Positions 52,013 to 60,001 of a DNA stretch of 64,000 bases are shown one piece after another. The position numbers and the translations under genes were made by a program. Numbering within the stretch: the stretch's first letter is position 1; every line of letters starts with the position of its first letter. The stretch comes from Bacteroidales bacterium (GTDB lineage: Bacteria > Bacteroidota > Bacteroidia > Bacteroidales > Tenuifilaceae). The notes beneath the pieces were generated by a model. That model was not told the origin of the DNA. It ran no database searches and saw nothing but the letters and a program-made list of their open reading frames with translations. The stretch is taken from positions 186,001-250,000 of the forward strand of contig JACJXC010000004.1 in NCBI GenBank assembly GCA_020636835.1. Reading direction: 5' to 3'.

Positions 52013-53263
52013 ATGGAAATGAAGCGTGTAGTTGTTACAGGTCTTGGTACTATTAATCCTATTGGGAATAATATTCAAGAGTATTGGACCAACCTCGAAA
52101 ATGGTGTGAGTGGATGTGAAATGATCACCAGTTTCGACGCATCTAAGTTTAAAACTCGTTTTGCTTGTCAGGTTAAAAATTTCGATCCAAATAACTACTT
52201 CGACCGGAAAGAGGTTAAAAAAATCGATCCTTATACCCAGTTTGCGCTGGTGGCTGTAGATGAGGCTATGAAGGATTCTGGTATTAACCCCGAGTCTATC
52301 GATTTAGACATGGCGGGTGTTATTTGGGCTTCAGGGATTGGTGGCTTACAATCCCTGACCGATGAAGTAAGAGGCTATGTCGTGGGTGATGGTACACCCC
52401 GATTTAGCCCATTCTTCATTCCCCGAATGATTTCGGACATTGCGGCAGGACACATCTCCATTAAGTATGGCTTCCGCGGACCAAACTTTTCAACTGTTTC
52501 GGCTTGTGCATCATCTACAAATGGCATTATCTGCGCCATGGATATTATCCGCACTGGTAAGGCCAATGTAATTATCAGCGGAGGTTCCGAGGCTTCGGTA
52601 ACCGAGGTTGCTCTAGGTGGCTTTAGCTCTATGCAAGCTATTTCATCGAACAACGACGAGTACAAATCGGCATCACGTCCATTCGATGTAACCCGCGACG
52701 GTTTTGTTATGGGCGAAGGTGCTGGATGCTTAATACTCGAAGAGTACGAGCACGCTAAAGCCCGTGGAGCTAAAATATACTGTGAGTTGGTTGGTGGCGG
52801 TATGTCAGCCGATGCTTACCACTTAACCGCACCGCATCCCGAAGGCTTAGGTGCTAAAAGGGTTATGGAAAATGCCCTTAAGGATGCCAACCTAAAACCT
52901 GAGGATATCGACTACGTAAACGTACACGGAACAGCAACTCCTCTTGGCGACCTTTCCGAAACCAAGGCTATTGCAGCAGTATTCGGCGAGCATGCCTACA
53001 AACTGAACATCAGCTCAACCAAATCGATGACAGGGCACCTACTAGGAGCCGCCGGTGCAATTGAGGCCATTGCTGCAGTATTTGCGGTTTACAAAGACAC
53101 CATTCCTCCAACTATCAATTTGAACACTATCGACCCACAAATTGATAGCAAGTTGAATCTAACCCCCAATAAAGCGCAAAAACGCACGGTTAGAGCAGCC
53201 CTAAGCAACACTTTCGGATTTGGTGGGCATAACGCCTCAATTATCGTTAAAAAAGCATTGTAA
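52013..53263 (+). CDS. fabF: 3-oxoacyl-ACP synthase II
   Basis: Beta-ketoacyl-ACP synthase that elongates fatty acids on ACP. It has the thiolase fold with the Cys-His-His triad: Cys in VSACASSTN, His in VNVHGTATPLGD and His in KSMTGHLLGAAGAIEA. Normal length at 416 residues. It begins with ATG at 52013 (a second ATG is two codons later). It lies between acpP and rnc in the common acpP-fabF-rnc order. Confidence 0.98.
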   Translation: MEMKRVVVTGLGTINPIGNNIQEYWTNLENGVSGCEMITSFDASKFKTRFACQVKNFDPNNYFDRKEVKKIDPYTQFALVAVDEAMKDSGINPESIDLDMAGVIWASGIGGLQSLTDEVRGYVVGDGTPRFSPFFIPRMISDIAAGHISIKYGFRGPNFSTVSACASSTNGIICAMDIIRTGKANVIISGGSEASVTEVALGGFSSMQAISSNNDEYKSASRPFDVTRDGFVMGEGAGCLILEEYEHAKARGAKIYCELVGGGMSADAYHLTAPHPEGLGAKRVMENALKDANLKPEDIDYVNVHGTATPLGDLSETKAIAAVFGEHAYKLNISSTKSMTGHLLGAAGAIEAIAAVFAVYKDTIPPTINLNTIDPQIDSKLNLTPNKAQKRTVRAALSNTFGFGGHNASIIVKKAL

Positions 53264-53270
53264 TACCTAC

Positions 53271-54014
53271 GTGTTAAAGTTTTTATCAAGGCCTATCGAG
53301 CGTTTCCGCATTTCGTCCGCGGATAGGCAATTGTATAATCAACTTAAAGCGATACTGGGGTTTTCCCCTAGGAATATTGAACTGTATAAGCTGGCCATGG
53401 TTCATCGGTCAGCTTCTTACGTTCTACCCAAAGGCAAACGGGTAGACAACGAAAGGCTGGAGTACCTAGGTGATGCCGTGCTCGATGCCATTGTGGCCGA
53501 CTACCTATTTGAGCGCTACCCCAGCCAACGGGAGGGTTTTTTAACCAAAATGCGGGCTAAAATCGTGAGCCGCACAAGCCTAAACCATCTAGCGGTTAGC
53601 ATGGGACTACCCTCGCTGGTTCGAATTAGCAACGGGATGTCGCAATCGCAAAAAAACATCTTTGGCAACGCCCTCGAGGCACTCATCGGAGCAATATTTC
53701 TGGATAAGGGATACCAATTCACCAGCAGCGCAGTTATCACCAACATACTCGACAGGTACATCAACCTAAGCGAGTTGGAGGCAACCGAAACCGATTACAA
53801 AAGCAGACTCATCGAATTTGCACAAAAGCATAAGCGGAGCATCTCATTCAACACCCACGAGGACACAACGGAGGCATCAACCCCTCCCCGCTTCATATCC
53901 ACCCTTATACTCGATGGCAAACCGCTATCGGAAGGATGCGGATACTCCAAAAAGGAAGCTGAACAGCAGGCCAGTATGCTTGCCCTTGACAAAATTGACG
54001 ACTTCAACGCGTAA
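53271..54014 (+). CDS. rnc: Ribonuclease III
   Basis: Double-strand-specific RNase that processes rRNA and mRNA. Signature NERLEYLGDAVLDAIVADYLF carries the metal-binding acidic residues, and Glu in NALEALIGAIFLDKG completes the site. A dsRBD occupies the last 70 residues (ESKL-like start, CGYSKKEAEQQASMLAL end). I use the GTG at 53271 (247 residues), 7 nt after the fabF stop. The longer frame begins inside fabF. Third gene of the operon. Confidence 0.94.
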   Translation: MLKFLSRPIERFRISSADRQLYNQLKAILGFSPRNIELYKLAMVHRSASYVLPKGKRVDNERLEYLGDAVLDAIVADYLFERYPSQREGFLTKMRAKIVSRTSLNHLAVSMGLPSLVRISNGMSQSQKNIFGNALEALIGAIFLDKGYQFTSSAVITNILDRYINLSELEATETDYKSRLIEFAQKHKRSISFNTHEDTTEASTPPRFISTLILDGKPLSEGCGYSKKEAEQQASMLALDKIDDFNA

Positions 54015-54174
54015 ATTGCCCGGGGAATCATCCGTATCGCAACCAAACCGTATCGAGAATAACTGGAACATTACAGAAGCCAAGAGGTAAAAAGGATGAC
54101 TCAAATTGTCTAGCACTTCCGAATCTTTTCTCAGAATATATTGGTAACTTGCAAAAAAAATAGTTGCATAAGCC

Positions 54175-54585
54175 ATGGCAAAAAAAAGCAAAGAAATACT
54201 GGAGATCCCGACGAATGGGAACTTTATGCTTATGGCAATATCCTCGCAGCTAAACTTGAACAAATTGGTTTGGGAACTAAACTCGCGGTGCGAACTAAAA
54301 CTCCAGAAAGACACCGAGCTTGACGGTATACTACAAGTTCCAACCTTCTCCGACAAAACAACGGAAACCCCGAATATTGTTACACTAATATCCAACAAGT
54401 ACGAGGGGAAATTGCTCGTTAAACAGCTGGGGAATGTTGACTACATACTCGAGATTTCGGGTATGCCAACCCCAAGCAAATTCAAAGAGTACATACAAGA
54501 AATAAAAAAGATACAGGGAACTATTGCTGCCATTGAAATTGCGCCATCGAGCATAAAACGGAAAGAACCATTCTGCCCAGAATAG
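54175..54585 (+). CDS. IPExxxVDY family protein
   Basis: A 136-residue protein of a Bacteroidota-specific family named for two motifs. Here the first reads EIPTNGNF, a variant of IPE, and the second is NVDYILEISG. The rest fits: FMLMAISSQLNLNKLVWELN and a charged C-terminus. It is mixed alpha/beta and cytoplasmic, with no known function. It usually follows rnc, as here (160 nt apart). Confidence 0.85.
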   Translation: MAKKSKEILEIPTNGNFMLMAISSQLNLNKLVWELNSRCELKLQKDTELDGILQVPTFSDKTTETPNIVTLISNKYEGKLLVKQLGNVDYILEISGMPTPSKFKEYIQEIKKIQGTIAAIEIAPSSIKRKEPFCPE

Positions 54586-54745
54586 TAAAAGACGGGAAAC
54601 AGTCCTTTACCGCGTACTCCAAACCATGTAAAACCATTCATTTTTCTCTTACCCAAAGCAGGCGTAAAAATAAGTGGAATTAACCGCCCCCGCATCACAG
54701 TCTGTTAAACTGTGTTAACCCCTTACCATGCCACAACATAAAGAT

Positions 54746-54753
54746 TATCTTTG
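54746..54753 (+). promoter_or_regulatory. -7 promoter box abutting the sensor kinase start
   Basis: TATCTTTG ends only 5 nt before the ATG at 54759. TTAC lies 19 nt upstream. If used, the mRNA would be leaderless or nearly so. Confidence 0.5.
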
Positions 54754-54758
54754 TTGAT

Positions 54759-56357
54759 ATGAGTAGAAAATTGCTTTGGGTTTTAACTGGAGTCATTTCA
54801 TTGGCCTCGCTCGGGTTGGTTATGGTACAATCCAAGTGGATCCGAATTGCTATACAAATCAAGGAGGAGCAATTTACTCAAACCGCCAGCCTAGCCATGG
54901 AGAGCATCATTGATGAGATTGAGAAACAGGAAACAGTGATTCAAGTCATCGACGAAATAAAACCATACTACTCCGTAAGTACCAAGGGCGATGCCCGCCT
55001 ATCGTACCAGCAAGGGATTCTGAACAAAACAAAAAGCGGGATCAGAACCAAACAGATTAGCCAACAGGTGCTAACCATCAGCTCGTTGGATACCATAAAG
55101 CTGCCCACACTAGCCCGCAACCTACTCGACAGCACCATAAACACAATGGACACCAAGCGAAGCCTTTCAATAGCAGGGCGTAGCATGGCATCCTCGGCAG
55201 CGAATTCCATCGACCTTAGCCTCGGAATTGACGGAAAGGTTATCAGCAAAACCATCTTTGTGGAAAACATTGTGGACAAACTCATCAGAGTTGAACTACC
55301 CCTACAGGAACGCATAACGCAACAGCAGCTCGACTCCATCATTCAGCGCGAACTAATCCGCAAAGGCATCGAAGCCAGTTACGAATACAAAGTTACCAAC
55401 GAAAAAGATAGCGCCTTATACAAAAGCCCCCGTTTTAAATCGAGCCACAAAGGCGTTGTGCTCCGCGATAAACTTTTCCCAAACGATTTCTTTGCCCGAC
55501 GCTACTTCCTCACAATATATTTCCCAAACCAAAAAACATACATAGTGAGCTCATTGGGGCTAATGACCCTATCCACATTTCTTTTAACACTGCTCATAAT
55601 AACCAGCTTTTCGGTAACGTTATTCATCATATTCCGCCAGAAAAAAGTTTCGGAGATAAAAAACGACTTTGTGAATAACATGACCCACGAGCTTAAAACC
55701 CCCATATCGACCATATCGCTAGCCGCCCAGATGCTTAACGACAAAAGCATCCCCGTAGAACGAAAGAACTTAGGTTACCTGGGCAGCGTAATTGCCGACG
55801 AAAGCAAACGCCTGGGTCTTCAAGTTGAGAAGGTATTACAAATGGCCATATTCGAGAAAACTAAACTTAAACTTAAACTTAAGGAACTCGATGTACACGA
55901 GATAATACGAAAAGTATCGGCAAACTTCAGCCTTCAACTCGATTCGCAGAATGGTACGCTGGACAGCAACCTCCAGGCCAACAACTCAACCATAATAGCC
56001 GACGAGGTGCACATCACCAACGTAGTGAATAATCTGCTCGACAACGCGGTGAAGTATAAGAATGGCAACCCGGAGATTACGATATCCACCAAGAACGCAA
56101 CAGGAGGAATAGTTATTGCGTTTAAGGATAGTGGCGTTGGGATTAGCCGCGAAAACATCCGCAAAATATTTGATCAATTCTACCGGGTTCCCAGCGGAAA
56201 CATACATAACGTAAAAGGATTTGGTTTAGGTTTAAGTTACGTCAAAAAAATTGTTGAAGCCCATGGAGGCAGAATTTGGGTGGAAAGTACGCTGGGAATA
56301 GGCAGCACTTTCTCCGTATTTTTGCCTTGGGGCGGACCAGCAGAACGCAATAATTAA
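54759..56357 (+). CDS. rprX: Sensor histidine kinase (RprX-like)
   Basis: Inner-membrane sensor of a two-component system (532 residues). Membrane helices lie at about 5-24 and 265-290, with a large periplasmic sensor between them that has no recognised fold. The HisKA domain has His310 in NNMTHELKTPIS. The ATPase part has the N-box (VNNLLDNAVKYK), G1 (DSGVGIS) and G2 (GFGLGLSYV). The response regulator is 20 nt downstream. It is similar in layout to the Bacteroides RprX/RprY pair, and the gene name rests on that similarity. Confidence 0.9.
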   Translation: MSRKLLWVLTGVISLASLGLVMVQSKWIRIAIQIKEEQFTQTASLAMESIIDEIEKQETVIQVIDEIKPYYSVSTKGDARLSYQQGILNKTKSGIRTKQISQQVLTISSLDTIKLPTLARNLLDSTINTMDTKRSLSIAGRSMASSAANSIDLSLGIDGKVISKTIFVENIVDKLIRVELPLQERITQQQLDSIIQRELIRKGIEASYEYKVTNEKDSALYKSPRFKSSHKGVVLRDKLFPNDFFARRYFLTIYFPNQKTYIVSSLGLMTLSTFLLTLLIITSFSVTLFIIFRQKKVSEIKNDFVNNMTHELKTPISTISLAAQMLNDKSIPVERKNLGYLGSVIADESKRLGLQVEKVLQMAIFEKTKLKLKLKELDVHEIIRKVSANFSLQLDSQNGTLDSNLQANNSTIIADEVHITNVVNNLLDNAVKYKNGNPEITISTKNATGGIVIAFKDSGVGISRENIRKIFDQFYRVPSGNIHNVKGFGLGLSYVKKIVEAHGGRIWVESTLGIGSTFSVFLPWGGPAERNN

Positions 56358-56377
56358 CTCAACTAACAAGCCACACC

Positions 56378-57070
56378 ATGGAAAACAGAACAGTTCGGGT
56401 CCTACTAGCCGAGGACGATGAAAACTTGGGATTCTTGCTAAAAGAGTACTTACAAGCCAAAGAGTACGAGGTGGATCTATATAAAGACGGAGAAAAGGCG
56501 TTTAAAGGCTTCCAAAACAATTACTACGACATCTGCATACTCGACGTGATGATGCCCATTAAGGATGGGTTCACCCTTGCCAAGGAAATTCGGATGTCGA
56601 ACGGAACAATGCCCATCCTGTTCCTCACCGCAAAATCGTTGAAAGAGGACGTAATTGAAGGATTCGCCCTTGGAGCCGATGACTACATGACCAAGCCCTT
56701 CAGCATAGAGGAGCTGCTTATGAGGCTCGAGGCGATACTCCGCCGCACCCGCAAGGACTCTCCCGCAAGCGACCAAACACAGTTCCAAATTGGCAAATAC
56801 ATATTTGATGCCACCAAGCAAACCCTCGACCAAAATGGGGAAACCCGCAAGTTAACCACCAAGGAAAGCGAACTTCTCAAATACCTTTGCATAAATAAGA
56901 ACGCCTTACTGGATCGGAACTTCGCCCTCAAAACAATTTGGGTCGACGACAGCTACTTCAACGCCCGTAGCATGGATGTTTACATCACTAAACTCCGGAA
57001 ATACCTTAGCGACGACCCCACAATTGAGATAATCAACGTAAGGGGCAAGGGGTTTAAGCTGATATATTAA
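56378..57070 (+). CDS. rprY: OmpR/PhoB-type response regulator (RprY-like)
   Basis: Partner of the upstream kinase. The receiver domain (1-120) has acidic residues EDDE, acceptor Asp in CILDVMMPIKDG, and Lys in KPFS. A winged-helix DNA-binding domain follows (about 135-230; LTTKESELLKYLCINKN, VYITKLRKYLSDDP, INVRGKGFKLIY). Normal length, 230 residues. The regulon is unknown, though RprY in Bacteroides binds promoters linked to stress and sodium metabolism. Confidence 0.92.
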   Translation: MENRTVRVLLAEDDENLGFLLKEYLQAKEYEVDLYKDGEKAFKGFQNNYYDICILDVMMPIKDGFTLAKEIRMSNGTMPILFLTAKSLKEDVIEGFALGADDYMTKPFSIEELLMRLEAILRRTRKDSPASDQTQFQIGKYIFDATKQTLDQNGETRKLTTKESELLKYLCINKNALLDRNFALKTIWVDDSYFNARSMDVYITKLRKYLSDDPTIEIINVRGKGFKLIY

Positions 57071-57086
57071 ACCGGATTGTTTTTTT

Positions 57087-57116
57087 AACTATTTGACGTT
57101 TTTACATCAAATAGTT
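57087..57116 (+). terminator. AT-rich hairpin after the two-component operon
   Basis: AACTATTTGA (57087-57096) pairs with TCAAATAGTT (57107-57116). It lacks GC and a proper T-tail, so termination is uncertain. Confidence 0.5.
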
Positions 57117-57151
57117 TCACCATTTTATAACCCAGATAAAGAAATTGCGTT

Positions 57152-57159
57152 TATATTTG
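57152..57159 (+). promoter_or_regulatory. -7 promoter box for the SiaC-like gene
   Basis: TATATTTG, a full match, leaving a leader of about 85 nt. No TTTG at correct spacing. Confidence 0.4.
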
Positions 57160-57250
57160 CGTTAAAACATGTTAAAGACCAGATTGTTGTTTTTGTGGAG
57201 AATATATTTTAACTTTATCGTTATTGTTGGCCGGTAAAATTGTTGATGCT

Positions 57251-57634
57251 ATGGAAAACATTATTCTAGAACCAACCACTGAGACCCCCAAAGTGGTTCT
57301 CGATAAGGATAATTCAGTAATTGAAATATCGGGGAACTCGTTGCCCGAGGATGTAACCGCATTCTACGGGCCTATCATTGAGTGGATAGACAAATACATG
57401 GCAAATCCCAACCAAAAAACCGAAATCGATTTAAGCTTCGACTACTACAACACCTCCTCGTCGAAAATGATTCTCAAAATCCTGGAAAAATTCAGGGAGA
57501 TACACCGCAAGGGATACGCAGTAATTGTTAACTGGCACTACATGGAGGACGACGAGGATATGGCCGAGGCCGGTGAAGATTACGCAGAGCACCTAAAACT
57601 CCCATTTAATTTTATTGCTATACAACACCAATAA
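57251..57634 (+). CDS. SiaC-like regulatory phosphoprotein (DUF1987)
   Basis: A 127-residue STAS-like protein of the DUF1987/SiaC family. In Pseudomonas, SiaC is phosphorylated on a Thr by SiaB and switches a diguanylate cyclase. Here the block IDLSFDYYNTSSSKMILKILEKF carries the candidate phosphorylation residues (Thr-Ser-Ser-Ser), and the C-terminal WHYMEDDEDMAEAGEDYAEHL is typical. I use the ATG at 57251, ten codons into the open frame. No SiaB kinase or cyclase is next to it. Confidence 0.85.
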   Translation: MENIILEPTTETPKVVLDKDNSVIEISGNSLPEDVTAFYGPIIEWIDKYMANPNQKTEIDLSFDYYNTSSSKMILKILEKFREIHRKGYAVIVNWHYMEDDEDMAEAGEDYAEHLKLPFNFIAIQHQ

Positions 57635-57655
57635 CTCCATCCAAAAGAATATAAA

Positions 57656-59128
57656 ATGGCAACAACTCCTTCTAGTTTTAAAGTTTTCACCAACCGACTG
57701 TTTGGTAGTTATAAGGATACAGAGACCGTTGAATCGGCTCAAAAAAAACTCGAAACCGAGTTCGAAGACCTTGCTACCTTCGCTCAATCGAACGATTGGA
57801 TTCGCTACCAGGAATTAAAAGACTGGGTGAGCACAAAGCAATACCTTAAAACCAAACAAGAGGTAGAAGCCCTTACGTTCAAGAAATCGTCAGAATACAC
57901 CGCCGAGCAGGAGTTAAAAAGGATTGCCAGTAAACCCGATTTTAAGAATTATCTGAAAATCCACAACTCCGAAACCCCAAAACTCATTGCTAAAATGAAG
58001 GAATCGGGGTTAATTGATGAGTTTGATAGCCTAAAACACCTAGTAGATAGTGCCGACTACAAAAAAAACAGATCCACTCACAAAAAAGAGAACTCGGCCG
58101 AATACAAGAAGGAATTGCGTTATAATGAGTTGAAATCGAACGCCGACCTAAAAAAATACCTTGGGCTGATTGACTCAAAACCCGTAAAAGACTACATCAG
58201 CATAAGCAGTTCCAACACCCTAAACCGCTACAACGAGCTTAAGCAAAAAGTTGAATCGCCCGAATTTATTGAACGGAAGAAATACCTTCTAAGCAAGAAT
58301 AAATTTGAACAATCTGCCGATTTCCAGAAACTACAGGAATTCAAAAAATTAGAATCATCCGAGAAGATCAAGTGGTACATAAAAACCAAGGACAGCCGCA
58401 AATTTGATGAGTTAAAACAATGGACGGTATCTTTTCACGACGATTTCGATGGCAAATCGGTAGATAACCAGCGATGGCTTACCAAATTCTTTTGGGGCGA
58501 TGCGCTAATAAACAAGGCATACTCATTCGCTTCGGATGGACAATGCTACACCGAGGGCAACAACCTAGAGGTTAAAAACAGCGTTCTTCGGATTATTACC
58601 CGCAAGGAAAAGGCCGACGGATTAGCCTGGGACACTAAGTTCGGATTTATGCCAAAAACATTCAACTACACATCGGGCGTAATAAATACTGGGCACATTT
58701 ACCGCCAAAGCGAAGGTAAAATTGAAGCAAAAGTAAAGCTATCGTGCGCCACAGGCATTAGCCACGCGTTCTATTTGGTTGGCGATAAAATGCTACCAGA
58801 ACTTGATATTTTCCTTAAATCCGACTCAAAGGAGAATTCCGTATCGGGAGCATATTTTTGGACTAACGGATCGGCCAAGGTTCACAAATCGGCACACAGC
58901 ATTAGCGGATTAAAACTTGGATCCAAGTTCTATATTCTTGGCATCGAATGGGACTCAAAAAACATTGTTTGGACAATAAATGGCACCCCCTATAAGGTTG
59001 AAAAAAACACCACACCCAACACCCCGCTATACCTGGTTTTTGCATCGGGGGTAAAAGGGAATACAGACGAATCGAAACTCCCAGCATACATGGAGATTGA
59101 TTGGGTTAAGTGCTGGAAAAGATCATAA
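57656..59128 (+). CDS. GH16-fold protein with repeat-rich N-terminus
   Basis: A 490-residue protein without a signal peptide. Residues 1-260 form a Lys/Glu-rich helical region of repeated units such as YNELK, SxxF/Y and LEFKKLE-like blocks of about 35 residues. Residues 265-490 are a beta-jelly-roll of the GH16 family (FHDDFDGKSVDNQRW at the start, YMEIDWVKCWK at the end). The catalytic motif ExDxxE is altered to E382-L-D384-I-F-L: the nucleophile-side Glu and Asp remain, the acid/base Glu is gone. It may bind, not cut, a polysaccharide. It follows the SiaC-like gene by 21 nt. Confidence 0.82.
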   Translation: MATTPSSFKVFTNRLFGSYKDTETVESAQKKLETEFEDLATFAQSNDWIRYQELKDWVSTKQYLKTKQEVEALTFKKSSEYTAEQELKRIASKPDFKNYLKIHNSETPKLIAKMKESGLIDEFDSLKHLVDSADYKKNRSTHKKENSAEYKKELRYNELKSNADLKKYLGLIDSKPVKDYISISSSNTLNRYNELKQKVESPEFIERKKYLLSKNKFEQSADFQKLQEFKKLESSEKIKWYIKTKDSRKFDELKQWTVSFHDDFDGKSVDNQRWLTKFFWGDALINKAYSFASDGQCYTEGNNLEVKNSVLRIITRKEKADGLAWDTKFGFMPKTFNYTSGVINTGHIYRQSEGKIEAKVKLSCATGISHAFYLVGDKMLPELDIFLKSDSKENSVSGAYFWTNGSAKVHKSAHSISGLKLGSKFYILGIEWDSKNIVWTINGTPYKVEKNTTPNTPLYLVFASGVKGNTDESKLPAYMEIDWVKCWKRS

Positions 59129-59150
59129 ACACAAAGCAATGGGTAAACAA

Positions 59151-59173
59151 AAAGGGAGCGCAAGGCTCCCTTT
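59151..59173. terminator. Terminator between two convergent genes
   Basis: AAAGGGAGC (59151-59159) and GCTCCCTTT (59165-59173), loop GCAAG. On the minus strand it is followed by TTTTTGTTT. It overlaps the minus-strand stop codon. Confidence 0.85.
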
Positions 59174-59939
59174 ATATTTTGGCGGCTACAACCTTAAGAG
59201 TGGTTTTACAATCCTCGCGGTAAGTTAACTGACTATCGAAAACCCAATCCCATTCCTTCAAGCGCTGATCCCTTTGAATATCAACAAAAATAGTAGGCTT
59301 AGCTCCTACAAAAAGGCCATCCTCGTCAACATACTCCTCCTCAAAATCGGTAATAAGCAGCGATTTGTCCGCAGGTAAATTCGCCAAATGATTCTGCTGC
59401 ACCGCTTCCGCAATGGCCACTAGCTGATCGTAACCCACATCAACCCTTGTAGCAATGTAATCGGTAATAAAAACACTCAGTTGCGACAACAGGTTTACCG
59501 AAATCACGAAATCCTCCGTGTACTCCACATGGGGAACAGCCTTAACGGCACTAATAAATCCCTCTGGATTAAACCTGCGCGGCTTAATCCCATAGGCGAG
59601 GTCAACTACTCCACAGGTTAAATCGACCGTTTCGAAGGCAACATGGCTGAACGATGAGTACCTATACACAACCTGACGGGGATGATAAATATCGACCAGA
59701 ACAACCGAATCGCAGTGTTGGATCAAATAATCGATAGGAACATCGAAAAGCCAGCCACTACCGAGCACCCTAACCGACCTGGGTTTGCGCTGCTCAACAG
59801 CGTCGATAATTAACTGCCGACAGTAATCGAGATGCGTTTGCCAACCACCGCGCTCCTGGAGCATTCGTTGTGCGATATAAGCCTGCTCGGAGGAGTATTT
59901 CATCCTAACATTTCGGAACCAACTATACAAACTCCCCAT
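59172..59939 (-). CDS. Hypothetical Rossmann/SAM-methyltransferase-like protein
   Basis: A 255-residue cytoplasmic protein without a confident family. The segment VRVLGSGWLFDVPIDYLI followed by VVLVDI looks like the glycine motif and acidic strand of a SAM-binding Rossmann fold, but later methyltransferase motifs are not clear. The ATG at 59939 is used. A GTG three codons upstream is possible. It lies downstream of lepA on the same strand, separated by a terminator. Activity unknown. Confidence 0.65.
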   Translation of the reverse strand: MGSLYSWFRNVRMKYSSEQAYIAQRMLQERGGWQTHLDYCRQLIIDAVEQRKPRSVRVLGSGWLFDVPIDYLIQHCDSVVLVDIYHPRQVVYRYSSFSHVAFETVDLTCGVVDLAYGIKPRRFNPEGFISAVKAVPHVEYTEDFVISVNLLSQLSVFITDYIATRVDVGYDQLVAIAEAVQQNHLANLPADKSLLITDFEEEYVDEDGLFVGAKPTIFVDIQRDQRLKEWDWVFDSQLTYREDCKTTLKVVAAKI

Positions 59940-59955
59940 GCGCAGCACTATTAGT

Positions 59956-59979
59956 AAAAAAGAAGCATTTCTGCTTCTT
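59956..59979 (-). terminator. Terminator after lepA
   Basis: AAGAAGCA (59960-59967) pairs with TGCTTCTT (59972-59979). The A-run at 59956-59961 gives the U-tail on the minus strand. Confidence 0.85.
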
Positions 59980-60001
59980 CATTAATTATCGGGACACACC
60001 C

